Assembly: GCA_024642205.1 (NCBI GenBank)
Contig: JAHEBQ010000022.1
Coordinates: 31,149 to 95,148, forward strand
Direction of reading: 5' to 3'
From: Planctomycetaceae bacterium
GTDB lineage: Bacteria; Planctomycetota; Planctomycetia; Pirellulales; Pirellulaceae
Length of the DNA: 64,000 nucleotides
A model generated the notes under the pieces. It was not told the origin of the DNA, did no database searches, and saw nothing but the letters and a program-made list of their open reading frames with translations. The position numbers and the translations under genes were made by a program. Shown here in pieces: positions 45,565 to 55,136 of this stretch (positions are counted from its first letter, which is position 1; the number at the start of each line of letters is the position of its first letter).

Positions 45565-46212
45565 ATGAAAGCTTCTTTGACAAACGATCTTTATTTCACC
45601 GAACGACAATTCAACGCGAAAAGCGACCCTGTGACTGACGAGCATCTGCTTCTCGAATACCGTGAGACCGGCAATCGGGAACTGTATGCGCAGTTGGTAT
45701 ACCGTTACGAGCGCGAGTTGTTCAGTTACCTGAGACGCTATTTGGGTAATGCGGAATTGGCAGAAGATGTTTTTCAGGCAGCATTTCTGGCAGTTCATTT
45801 GAAATGCCATACCTTCGAAGAAGGTCGACGGTTTCGACCGTGGCTTTATACGATTGCGACCAACGCAGCCATCGATGCACGTCGACGTAACAAACGACAC
45901 AGGACGGTCAGTTTGGACACGCCGCGCGAGCAGGACAACGAGGACGTTGGTCGATTAGTTAACCTTTTGGAGAGTGGTGATCCAGATCCTGCCAACGTGG
46001 CGTTCAATGCCGAACGAATTCGGCTCGTTCGGGAAGTTCTTGAACAGCTTCCCGAATCGATGACCTCGGTCATTCACCTGGTGTATTACCAGGGCATGAA
46101 ATACCGTGAGGCAGCAGACGTCTTGGAGATTCCCGTTGGCACAGTCAAGAGTCGATTGAACTCTGCGATCACCAAACTTACCGACGTTTGGAACACCAGC
46201 CATGTCGACTAG
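45565..46212 (+). CDS. RNA polymerase sigma factor, ECF type
   Basis: ATG 45565 gives 215 residues with only regions 2 and 4. Region 2 has RYERELFSYLRRYLGNAELAEDVFQAAFLAV and RFRPWLYTIATNAAIDARRR. Region 4 has LPESMTSVIHLVYYQGMKYREAADVLEIPVGTVKSRL, a typical helix-turn-helix. A long acidic linker (about 115-140) separates them. The next gene, 41 nt downstream, has an anti-sigma-like N-terminus, so the two probably form a sigma/anti-sigma pair. Confidence 0.92.
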   Translation: MKASLTNDLYFTERQFNAKSDPVTDEHLLLEYRETGNRELYAQLVYRYERELFSYLRRYLGNAELAEDVFQAAFLAVHLKCHTFEEGRRFRPWLYTIATNAAIDARRRNKRHRTVSLDTPREQDNEDVGRLVNLLESGDPDPANVAFNAERIRLVREVLEQLPESMTSVIHLVYYQGMKYREAADVLEIPVGTVKSRLNSAITKLTDVWNTSHVD

Positions 46213-46253
46213 ATGGATGTCGGCGAGGCTGAAACAGATGAGACCTGATAAAC

Positions 46254-47300
46254 GTGAAAAACCCCTCGCAAGAAGACTTGCTGGGTTACGTGTTGGGAGC
46301 ATTGGACGCTCAAGAACAACGTAACGTTCAGCAATCAATTGACGACAACCCTGAAATCGAAGAACAGCTTCTTCGCATCAAGAGTTCACTGCTTCCACTT
46401 GACTGCCTGGAGACCTCGGGACCACGTCCCGGGCTGGCGCGAAGAACATGTGAGGCGGTCGCTGTTTGGCAAAACGAATGGCCCATTGATTCGATCACAC
46501 ACTCGGCGTTGGACGATCAAGCGTCGGGCAAATCGGCGCCCCGGTTGAAATCGGCAGTCTCGGAGCGAATCCTGCACCCACGAAGCTGGTCCATTCCTGA
46601 TGTGCTCGTGGGAATGGCCTTGATTGCGATCTTATGTGGAATCCTGTTTCCGACGATTTCCTACACGCGGTACAACAGCCACATCGTGGCCTGTCAATCC
46701 AACCTCAGCCAGGTCGGTTTCGCGTTAATGGACTATAGCTCCGCTAATGAAGGTCAATGCTTGGTCATTCCGCCCGACAGTCGATTTGCGGTCATTGGCT
46801 GGGTCGGACCGACACTCAAAGATGCTGGGCTTGTCGTCGACGATTCGATTTTCGCTTGTCCTGGCATTGCGGCGAGTCGACCCCCGGTCCGAATTCCCAG
46901 CGGCAGTCAAATCAGGAACGCGAGCTGCGACGAGGAGTTGGATCGGTACTTCCACACCGCATGTGGACATTTTGGTTTTGCGATGGGCTACCGCGAAAAC
47001 GGTCGCTATTACCCACCCCGGGTGGGTCGCTCCAATGTTGTTCTGTTCGCCGATCAACCTTCATTGTTGCCGGGACGTGTAAGTGGCAACCATCGTGGCT
47101 GTGGACAAAATGTCTTGTTTGGTGATTTTCGTGTGGAATTTGTCTCCGGTCCTACTTACGCTGACGACGCACTTTTTGAGAACGACTATGGCTTCGTCGG
47201 CCCGGGCTCAAATTCGATGGATAATGTCGTCGCTCCCAGCTATCTTTCGCCGGTGCAGTCAAACCAGTTGATGAAATCAGTGATCACCGAGTCTGACTGA
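46254..47300 (+). CDS. putative anti-sigma factor fused to a pseudopilin-like DUF1559-type domain
   Basis: GTG at 46254 gives 348 residues. Residues 1-50 resemble the cytoplasmic anti-sigma domain (SQEDLLGYVLGALDAQEQ), without the zinc-binding HxxxCxxC motif. A membrane helix spans about 112-135 (SIPDVLVGMALIAILCGILFP). The outer part looks like planctomycete pseudopilin/DUF1559 proteins, with YTRYNSHIVACQSNLSQVGFALMDYSSAN, a segment with several Cys, and ALFADQ near the end. The gene follows the sigma gene directly. The fold assignment of both halves is tentative. Confidence 0.75.
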   Translation: MKNPSQEDLLGYVLGALDAQEQRNVQQSIDDNPEIEEQLLRIKSSLLPLDCLETSGPRPGLARRTCEAVAVWQNEWPIDSITHSALDDQASGKSAPRLKSAVSERILHPRSWSIPDVLVGMALIAILCGILFPTISYTRYNSHIVACQSNLSQVGFALMDYSSANEGQCLVIPPDSRFAVIGWVGPTLKDAGLVVDDSIFACPGIAASRPPVRIPSGSQIRNASCDEELDRYFHTACGHFGFAMGYRENGRYYPPRVGRSNVVLFADQPSLLPGRVSGNHRGCGQNVLFGDFRVEFVSGPTYADDALFENDYGFVGPGSNSMDNVVAPSYLSPVQSNQLMKSVITESD

Positions 47301-47409
47301 ATGGAATCAACATCTGGAACTGCCGATACGATTCCGGGCCATCAAAATTGACCGACTCGGGACCCGATCGAATATCGCAGAATTCCATCCCGGACTGATT
47401 TTCGAAACC

Positions 47410-50001
47410 TCAATGATTGCGGTAAGCAAAACGAACATACTGCTCGTTCGTCATGGGGCGACTAATCAGGTAGCCTTGAGCCATATCACAACCCTGTTTT
47501 CGTAGAAACTCAAGTTGTTCTTCGGTTTCCACGCCCTCAGCCACAACTTTCAAGTCAAGTCCGTGTCCAAGCGACAAAACGGTTTTGGCAATCGCGACCG
47601 CACGAGAACAATAGGGAAGATCCTGGACGAACGTCGTGTCGATTTTCAGGGTTCGAATGGGGAAATCACGGATGTAACCGAGTGACGAATAACCGGTACC
47701 GAAATCGTCCATCGCGATGGAAATGCCAATCGCGTTGATCTTGTGCATCAGGCTAAGCGCGCGATCCTTGTCTTCCATCACGGCGTTCTCGGTGATCTCC
47801 AGTTCAATCCATTCCGGCCGAATCTGGGTAACTTCAATAAGATGGGTCAGTTGCTCGATGAAATTCGGCTCTTTCAGTTGTCGAGGCGAAAGGTTGACGG
47901 CAATTGGCCCCGCCAACAACCCGGCATCGTGCCAGCTTTTTGCTTGAAGGGCAACGGATTCAAGCACTTGTTCTCCCAACTTTGAAATCAACCCAAAGTC
48001 TTCTGCCAGGGGAATAAACTCGGTAGGCGAAACGACCGTCCCATCATGTTTTGTCCAGCGAACCAGCGCCTCACAGCTGTTGATCCGATTCTCTTTCAAA
48101 CACAGTTTCGGCTGATAGACGACGGTCAATTCCCTGTTCTCAACCGCTTGGCGCAACTCGGTGAGCATTATCTGTCTTTTTTCCACGATCTCAACCAACT
48201 CGGCCGAGAAGAATGTGACCTTGTTCTTACCTTCTTCTTTGGCTTTGTACATCGCCACGTCGGCGTGGCGCATCAGCGATTCGACATCCGAGGCGTGATC
48301 CGGATAGACCGTCGTGCCGATACTGACGCCAATATGGACTTCATGTCCCGCCAGATTGAAAGATTGACTCAACGCGTCAACCACGTCGTTGGCACAGGTT
48401 TGGACCTTCAGTTTTTCGCCAACCTTTTCAGGAATGAGCAAAGCAAACTCGTCGCCACCAAATCGAGCCATGAAACAATCGGCGCCCAGGGTTTCCCTCA
48501 GGCGTTTACTGACTTCAACCAGCAGCTGATCTCCCGCGTCGTGGCCAAGCGTATCGTTAACGATCTTGAAATCGTCGAGGTCAAGAAAACTGACTCCAAA
48601 CCGCACGGTAGCATCGCAATCCGAATCAATCAACTCGGCGATCTGTTTCCGATAGTAGCGCCGGTTCGGCAGGTCAGTCAGATTGTCGTGAAGAGCCTGT
48701 CGACGCAACTCGCGTTTCGTTTCCTCGATTTGGGTTATATCGGAGAACATCGCAATCAGATTCGTCGTCTCACCATGCAGGTTTTTCGAGGGGCTGATCG
48801 AAAGCCAACATGCGATCTCTTCCTCGCGTTTATTGACCATGCTGACATTTCCAAACCAGGGGCGACCTGTCTGGACGAGCTCGATAATGTCGGCGAAATC
48901 ATGCGGTTCGCAGTTGACGACCGTCGACAAACAGGATCCCAGTACGACGGCGTGGGACTTGCCGACGGTCGCGATGAATTCCGGGTTGGCCTCACAGATC
49001 GCACCCTCGGGATTGAGGATCGCCACGCCCTCCTGGGCAGCCTCAAATACGCTGGCCAGCAGTCGAAGCCGGTTCTCCCGTTTCAGCTCAGTGGTCACGT
49101 CGCGCGATGCGGCAACCACGAACGGTTTGCCAGACGTCTGGTCGTGAAAAGTCGACAGGTAGGTCGAGAGAATATACGGATCCGTATTCGAATCGACGAA
49201 CTCGTCAATCGTGGCTTGTTTGTTTCCCGTCGCCAGGACCTCGCGTTCAACGTAGGCACTTTCCCTTGCTGTTTTGGATTTGACAAAATCACCGGCAGGT
49301 TTGCCGATCGCGTCTGCCCGTCGAACATTATGTGTTTCACAAAATGAATCATTGACCAGAACGATATCGAGATTGGACGATTTTACCGAAATCGGCTCGG
49401 GGACTGCGTTGATTGTGTTGAGCAGAAATTCACAATTTCGAATCAACTCCAGCTCGTAGTTTTTTCGCGTGGAAATATCGCGCATCTCGACCAACCGATG
49501 CTCCTCGCCTTCCAGCACGATCTTGCGAACTCTGAATTCATACCATACTCCCGGCCTGGACGATTTTTTTTTCAGGTCGAAAGAGAAAGTATCTTCCTGG
49601 GCCAATCGACGATTCATCTCGTCGATCCAATCCTGTTTCACGGCAAACACTTGCTTCACGAGATGCAGGAAGTTTTGACTGAGGAGCTGCGCCGATGGGC
49701 AATTGAATATCCTGCTTGCCGCTGGATTGCTTGAAACACAACCGAGTCCGCTGAGAATAATCACCGCATCGTCTGAACTGTGAACAACCGACTCGGCCAG
49801 CGTGCTTGGTTCAACCGCCAGTTCACCGACAGGAAGCTCGTCCAATTCAATGTCAAGACATCGCGGTTCCGAAGGGCCGTCCGGATTCAGGACCAACGCA
49901 CCGTCGTAACGATTGACGTCCAAAATACATGAGTCAATGTGCGCAATGACCTCGCGCAAATGATCCAGGGATGAGCCGCGAGTGGTATTGAATTCCATCA
50001 T
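47410..50001 (-). CDS. multi-PAS GGDEF-EAL c-di-GMP signalling protein
   Basis: 863 residues from ATG 50001 (or 49998). The N-terminal part holds three PAS-like domains (about 60-420), with no membrane helix. The GGDEF domain (about 425-590) has the intact RFGGDEFALLIPE. The EAL domain (about 600-855) has CEALVRW, ELEITENAVMED and MDDFGTGYSS, with Asp/Glu metal ligands. Both catalytic motifs look intact, so it may make and break cyclic di-GMP, or one domain may dominate. The PAS inputs suggest control by redox or ligand sensing. It is convergent with the putative anti-sigma gene. Confidence 0.93.
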   Translation of the reverse strand: MMEFNTTRGSSLDHLREVIAHIDSCILDVNRYDGALVLNPDGPSEPRCLDIELDELPVGELAVEPSTLAESVVHSSDDAVIILSGLGCVSSNPAASRIFNCPSAQLLSQNFLHLVKQVFAVKQDWIDEMNRRLAQEDTFSFDLKKKSSRPGVWYEFRVRKIVLEGEEHRLVEMRDISTRKNYELELIRNCEFLLNTINAVPEPISVKSSNLDIVLVNDSFCETHNVRRADAIGKPAGDFVKSKTARESAYVEREVLATGNKQATIDEFVDSNTDPYILSTYLSTFHDQTSGKPFVVAASRDVTTELKRENRLRLLASVFEAAQEGVAILNPEGAICEANPEFIATVGKSHAVVLGSCLSTVVNCEPHDFADIIELVQTGRPWFGNVSMVNKREEEIACWLSISPSKNLHGETTNLIAMFSDITQIEETKRELRRQALHDNLTDLPNRRYYRKQIAELIDSDCDATVRFGVSFLDLDDFKIVNDTLGHDAGDQLLVEVSKRLRETLGADCFMARFGGDEFALLIPEKVGEKLKVQTCANDVVDALSQSFNLAGHEVHIGVSIGTTVYPDHASDVESLMRHADVAMYKAKEEGKNKVTFFSAELVEIVEKRQIMLTELRQAVENRELTVVYQPKLCLKENRINSCEALVRWTKHDGTVVSPTEFIPLAEDFGLISKLGEQVLESVALQAKSWHDAGLLAGPIAVNLSPRQLKEPNFIEQLTHLIEVTQIRPEWIELEITENAVMEDKDRALSLMHKINAIGISIAMDDFGTGYSSLGYIRDFPIRTLKIDTTFVQDLPYCSRAVAIAKTVLSLGHGLDLKVVAEGVETEEQLEFLRKQGCDMAQGYLISRPMTNEQYVRFAYRNH

Positions 50002-50225
50002 GTTTTCGGGAATTAGGCCGTTTTTTGTCGATACCCAAACTTAAGTCACGGAGAAATCAACGAAGCATTCACGGCTTTGAAAAGCCTCCCTCCGTGTAAA
50101 TTTGCGCTAAATAAGCTAACTTTACGGCTGGATCGGAATGTACCGGTTATCGCAGGCCCTTGGCCGCCACAGTTTGCCATTCCTGTCTTCCACCCTGATG
50201 CCATTTTCAACCGTATTGAATCACG

Positions 50226-52787
50226 ATGCCTCAACGCGCCAACCGACCCGAACTTATGAGCCCCGCGGGATACTGGCCGCAGCTTCAGACGGCAATTGAA
50301 GCTGGCGCTGACGCGGTTTATTTTGGCCTGAATCATTTTTCAGCCCGAGCCAAAGTCGGGTTTTCGCTGGAGGAACTACCCGAGGCGATCGAGACTCTTC
50401 ACGCTCGGGGCGTCAAAGGTTTTGTTACGTTCAACACGCTGGTTTTTGATCACGAAGTCGAACAAGTCGAACTGGCGATCATGTCCATCGCCGCCTCGGG
50501 TGCCGACGCCGTCATTGTGCAGGACGTGGGCGTCGCGCAGTTGATCAAACAAATCGCGCCGGATCTTGAAATTCATGGAAGCACGCAGATGTCAGTCACC
50601 AGTGCCCAGGGCGTTGAATTGGCGCGCTCGCTGGGCTGCAACCGCGTCGTGCTTGGCCGCGAATTGAGCCTGACCGACATCCGTAGAATCGCGGAATCAA
50701 CCGATGTCGAGCTGGAGGTATTTGTTCACGGGGCGCTGTGCGTTTCCTATTCAGGGCAATGTTTCAGCAGCGAAGCCTGGGGTGGCCGAAGCGCCAACCG
50801 GGGAAAATGCGCCCAGGCATGCCGATTGTCCTATGACCTGATTGTCGATGGACATCCCCGTGATTTGGGCGAATATCGTTACCTGCTCTCGCCCGGCGAT
50901 CTTTGTGCGCTCGATCAGATCCCGGAACTGGTCGAGATCGGGATTTCATGTGTCAAAATTGAAGGTCGGTACAAAGATTCCGATTACGTCGCACTGACCA
51001 CTCGCGCATACCGTGAAGCCATCGATTTGGCCGCGGCCAGATTGGAAAACAAGATTGAAGACGAAGAGCGAATGGAGCTCGAACAGATTTACTCACGAGG
51101 ACTGGGACCGCATTTCATTTCAGGTACAAACCATCAAACCGTGGTCGTCGGTCGGGCACCACGCCATCGGGGCGTGAACGTCGGAAAAGTCACCGAAGTT
51201 TTGGGGAGAGGTGTTGAGGTCCAGGTTTTTCATTCGATCAAGCGTGGCGACGGGATTGTGTTTGACGCTGCCGATTGGCGAAGTCCGGACGAACCCGAAG
51301 AAGGTGGGCGTGTTTACGAGGTACGGGAAAGACAGGATTCGCTGGCCGAATTGGAATTCGGTCACGACGACGTTGATTTTTCGCGAGTTCGAGTCGGTGA
51401 TCTGGTTTGGCGGACCAACGACGCGCAGTTGACCAAACGGCTCAAGCAGTTGACAAGGACGGAAGTGCCAGTTTTTACTCGCGCAATTTCCTTCCACGTT
51501 ACCGCCAATGCTGGCTCGCCCATTGAAATCGTGGCGATCCTGGAAGACGGGCAAACCGCGCATTATTTTGGCGAGCACCCACTGGTTCCCGCCCAGAAAC
51601 GTGCTCTCGACATTGACATCTTGACTGAGAAATTGGGGCGCCTGGGCGGAACGCCATTTCACTTGAACGACATCCAATTACTGGCCCACGACCAGGTATT
51701 TGTTCCGACCAGCCAGTTGAACCAAGCCCGTCGTCAATTGGTCGATCTGTTGTTTGACGCATGCTCCGAGATCAAGCCGATTCCCGCACAACCGGCGGTT
51801 GAATTGGAACTGTTAAAGTTGAAATCAAAATGCGAAGGGTACTCGTCGGACAAGGAAGCCAAAGCAGCAACCTCGCTTCACCTGTTGGTCCGCGCACCGG
51901 AACAGCTTGACGCAGCAATTGAATCGTTGACGGAACTGTCGAAAAAGGCAGCAGGATTGGCCGGTTCGATCACCTTGGACTATCTGGAGCTTTATGGACT
52001 CCGGCCGTCGGTGGAAAAAATCGCGGCCGCCGGCATCAATCCTCGCGTTGCCAGCCCTCGGATTCTGAAACCGACCGAGCAAAATGTGATTCGGTTCCTG
52101 CTCTCGCTTCAATGTGATCTCCTGGTCCGATCAGGCGGCTTGCTATTTGACCTGGTCAACACGTTGGACGAACCTCAACGACCAATGTTGACCGGTGACT
52201 TTAGCCTGAATGCAACCAACGCGTTTTCTTCGTGGACGTACCTCGACATGGGTGTTTCACGGATCACGCCTGCCTACGATCTCAACGCCCAGCAGATCGC
52301 GGAGTTGGTTCAGCGGGTCCCCTGCCCCGCGATTGAAGTCATTGCCTACTCACATTTGCCGGTGTTTCACATGGAGCACTGTGTGTTCTGCCGGTTCCTG
52401 TCTGAAGGCACCGACAATACGAATTGTGGACATCCGTGCGAAACTCACCGCGTCGCCGTCCGCGACCAGCAAGGTCGTTCGCATCCGGTGATGGCGGACG
52501 TCGGTTGCCGCAACACGGTTTTCGGAGCCGAGGCCCAAACGGACCCTGGCGCGATTGGCAAATGGCGCGAATGCGGGATTACGAACTTTCGCATCGAATT
52601 CGTGCACCAGACTCCTGAGCAGGTCAAAGCGATCACAGCGTTATGGGGTGAGTTCCTGATGTCCGAGTCGACCGCTGAATCCGTTGAGCAAGTGGCGCTA
52701 TCGTTGCAACGGCTCTCACCTCAATCGACGACCCAAGGTAGTTTGTATATCCCCGGGGGTTTCAACACCCTCGTTCAGCTCACTTAA
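50226..52787 (+). CDS. peptidase U32 family protein
   Basis: 853 residues from ATG 50226. The N-terminal U32 domain has PAGYWPQLQTAIEAGADAVYFGL, GSTQMSVTSAQG, VFVHGALCVSYSGQCF and NRGKCAQACRLSYDL, including the conserved Cys. The C-terminal part holds the second U32-like region with HMEHCVFCRFL, typical of the long RlhA-type proteins. RlhA hydroxylates C2501 of 23S rRNA, and shorter TrhP-type members act on tRNA. The cysteine cluster may bind an Fe-S centre. The exact target is not certain. Confidence 0.85.
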   Translation: MPQRANRPELMSPAGYWPQLQTAIEAGADAVYFGLNHFSARAKVGFSLEELPEAIETLHARGVKGFVTFNTLVFDHEVEQVELAIMSIAASGADAVIVQDVGVAQLIKQIAPDLEIHGSTQMSVTSAQGVELARSLGCNRVVLGRELSLTDIRRIAESTDVELEVFVHGALCVSYSGQCFSSEAWGGRSANRGKCAQACRLSYDLIVDGHPRDLGEYRYLLSPGDLCALDQIPELVEIGISCVKIEGRYKDSDYVALTTRAYREAIDLAAARLENKIEDEERMELEQIYSRGLGPHFISGTNHQTVVVGRAPRHRGVNVGKVTEVLGRGVEVQVFHSIKRGDGIVFDAADWRSPDEPEEGGRVYEVRERQDSLAELEFGHDDVDFSRVRVGDLVWRTNDAQLTKRLKQLTRTEVPVFTRAISFHVTANAGSPIEIVAILEDGQTAHYFGEHPLVPAQKRALDIDILTEKLGRLGGTPFHLNDIQLLAHDQVFVPTSQLNQARRQLVDLLFDACSEIKPIPAQPAVELELLKLKSKCEGYSSDKEAKAATSLHLLVRAPEQLDAAIESLTELSKKAAGLAGSITLDYLELYGLRPSVEKIAAAGINPRVASPRILKPTEQNVIRFLLSLQCDLLVRSGGLLFDLVNTLDEPQRPMLTGDFSLNATNAFSSWTYLDMGVSRITPAYDLNAQQIAELVQRVPCPAIEVIAYSHLPVFHMEHCVFCRFLSEGTDNTNCGHPCETHRVAVRDQQGRSHPVMADVGCRNTVFGAEAQTDPGAIGKWRECGITNFRIEFVHQTPEQVKAITALWGEFLMSESTAESVEQVALSLQRLSPQSTTQGSLYIPGGFNTLVQLT

Positions 52788-53130
52788 ATTGTCGCCGTAC
52801 CAACCCGCCACAGAATGGTTGGTATTCTGACACTTTGACCGGTTTTCGAAAAATGCGACGTCCAGAGAATCCATACGCGATCGCGGGTGGAATGTCGGAC
52901 TTTTTCGGCAAACCGGATGCGAGTCAGAATTTCCATCGGACCCAAACAGAACTTCGGTTTCCGCCAAAGAAAGTCGCCGGCCTTGACCCAGGCCCACGTA
53001 CTGTGGAACGCGCAAATGGCACGAACCGCGAGCCACCAACTTGACCTCCCGGGAACGGGGCAATTTGCCTTATAATGCAACAAACTCGCCCCGTTCGAGA
53101 TTTGACCCAACCCTGAAACCTGGAAAACCA
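52788..53130. other. intergenic region, 343 nt, with a -10 element for pepF
   Basis: Contains a TATAAT at 53071-53076 ahead of pepF. No supported coding sequence. Confidence 0.45.
53071..53076 (+). promoter_or_regulatory. possible -10 element of the pepF promoter
   Basis: TATAAT lies about 55 nt upstream of the ATG. No good -35 box at 17 nt; TTGACC is 24 nt away, too far for a standard promoter. Confidence 0.32.
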
Positions 53131-54939
53131 ATGACGTCCGTGACTGCGATCCAACTGCCTGAACGAAGCGAAGTCAACGAATCCGATACCTGGGACCTTA
53201 CGAAGCTTTTCCCAGACGACGATGCCTGGGAACAGGCGTTCAAGGAATTCGAGGTGAAGATCTCCGGATATGCCAGGTTCCGCGGGACGCTCGGGAAGAG
53301 CGCTGCCGAATTGGCCGCGTGTCTTGATTTCGACAGCAGTGTTGATCGAATTGCTGAACGAATGGGTAACTATGCCTATCTCAAAACGGTTGAAAACCAG
53401 GCGAATAGCGTCTATCAACGGATGATGGGACGGTTTCAGAACATCGCCACGCGAGCCGGCGAAGAGGCAAGCTATATCCGTCCGGAAATTCTCGCGATCC
53501 CCGATGAGAAGCTTGCCGAATTCGTCAGTCAACCTGTTCTCAAGCTTCACGCGCTGGCGCTTGAACGATTAACGCGGTACAAACCATTTACGCTAAGTGA
53601 AAAGGAAGAACAGCTCTTGGCGATGCAAGGCGAGATGGCGGGAGCAACGTCCAAAATCTTCCGGCAGTTACACGATGTTGATCTCAAGTTCGGAAATGTT
53701 ATCGACGAAAACGGCGAATCCGTCGAGTTGACACCGAGTACGTTTTCTCAGTTCTTGATTTCGCCTGACCGCGAAATTCGCAAGACGGCATTCCATCAAT
53801 TCTACGAGCAGTTCACGGCTCACGAAAATACGCTTGCCGCAACATTGTCCGGATCCATTCAGAAAGACATCTACTACGCGCGGGCACGCGGATACAAAAG
53901 CGCTTTGGACCAAGCGCTGTTTGCGGACAACGTACCACCAACCGTTTACGACAGCTTGATTGAGTCGGTGCGCACGAATCTGCCAGCACTCTACAAGTAC
54001 TACGATCTGCGCAAACGCAAAATGGGACTCGATGAAATCCACCACTATGATACGTATGTTCCGATTTTGAGCGACATCGAGGTCAAACACGATTGGGACG
54101 AAGCCGTCGACGTCGTTTGCCAATCGCTGGCCCCGTTGGGTAAAGAGTATTGCGAAGTTCTCCGGGAAGGACTCTCGGGACGCTGGTGCGACCGTTACCC
54201 GAATGCCGGCAAGCAATCGGGCGCGTTCAGCTACGGGACATATGATGGCATCCCCTACATCATGATGAACTACAAACCCAGGGTGCTCAACGACGTGTTC
54301 ACATTGACTCATGAAGCCGGGCACTCGATGCATTCGTACTATTCGATCCAGAATCAACCCTATGAATACTACAACTACACGATTTTCGTTGCCGAGGTTG
54401 CCAGTACATTTAACGAGCAACTGTTGACCCGTCACATGCTCGAAAATGCCGAGGATGATCGTTTGAAGGCCTATCTGATCAATAACGAGATCGATGGGAT
54501 TCGTGGCACGATTATTCGTCAAACGATGTTTGCTGAATTTGAAAAATTAACCCACGAAATGGCCGAAGCCGGCGAACCCCTGACCGTCGATTCACTCAAA
54601 ACAAGCTATGGAAAACTACTGGCCGACTACTTTGGCCCCGAGTTCATGATCGATGAAGAATTACCCCTGGAATGCATGCGGATCCCACACTTTTACCGGG
54701 CGTTTTACGTTTACAAATATGCGACGGGGTTGTCGGCCGCGATCGCTTTGAGTCAACGGGTTCTCAGCGGCGGCGAACAGGAACTTGAAGAATATTTGAG
54801 CTTTCTGAAAGGAGGCTGTTCGAAGTATCCGCTTGATTTGCTGCGAGATGCAGGTGTGGACCTGGAAAGTCCGGCACCTGTTGATACGGCACTCAAGCGA
54901 TTCGAATCGCTGGTTGATGAACTGGATGCCCTGTTGTAA
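53131..54939 (+). CDS. pepF: oligoendopeptidase F (M3 family)
   Basis: 602 residues from ATG 53131. The M3 zinc site is LTHEAGHSMHSYYS, with HEAGH (His394, Glu395, His398); the third ligand is Glu in VAEVASTFNEQLL. The N-terminal oligo-F domain (about 110-180) includes NYAYLKTVENQANSVYQ. The active site cleaves oligopeptides in the cytoplasm. The longer frame from 53041 begins with a non-homologous stretch. The length fits the family. Confidence 0.94.
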   Translation: MTSVTAIQLPERSEVNESDTWDLTKLFPDDDAWEQAFKEFEVKISGYARFRGTLGKSAAELAACLDFDSSVDRIAERMGNYAYLKTVENQANSVYQRMMGRFQNIATRAGEEASYIRPEILAIPDEKLAEFVSQPVLKLHALALERLTRYKPFTLSEKEEQLLAMQGEMAGATSKIFRQLHDVDLKFGNVIDENGESVELTPSTFSQFLISPDREIRKTAFHQFYEQFTAHENTLAATLSGSIQKDIYYARARGYKSALDQALFADNVPPTVYDSLIESVRTNLPALYKYYDLRKRKMGLDEIHHYDTYVPILSDIEVKHDWDEAVDVVCQSLAPLGKEYCEVLREGLSGRWCDRYPNAGKQSGAFSYGTYDGIPYIMMNYKPRVLNDVFTLTHEAGHSMHSYYSIQNQPYEYYNYTIFVAEVASTFNEQLLTRHMLENAEDDRLKAYLINNEIDGIRGTIIRQTMFAEFEKLTHEMAEAGEPLTVDSLKTSYGKLLADYFGPEFMIDEELPLECMRIPHFYRAFYVYKYATGLSAAIALSQRVLSGGEQELEEYLSFLKGGCSKYPLDLLRDAGVDLESPAPVDTALKRFESLVDELDALL

Positions 54940-55136
54940 CTCGGTCGTGTCGCATTCCATGCGTTTCCGCCGGAACCCCGGCGAGGCCTGATATCAACAT
55001 GTGAATTCATTTGGGTTACCCCGAAGCAACCATCATTGCCACCCGCGGTCCATCCATCTGAATCAAGATTTTATGCTTGCCGGGAACCTGCTCTAATGAG
55101 AATCGGACAGTGGTTGTGTTTGAAATTGGAATCGGC

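Noticed and set aside
48046..49347. 433-residue open frame on the plus strand
   Set aside because: It is antisense to the GGDEF-EAL gene and has no family-like sequence or start signal.
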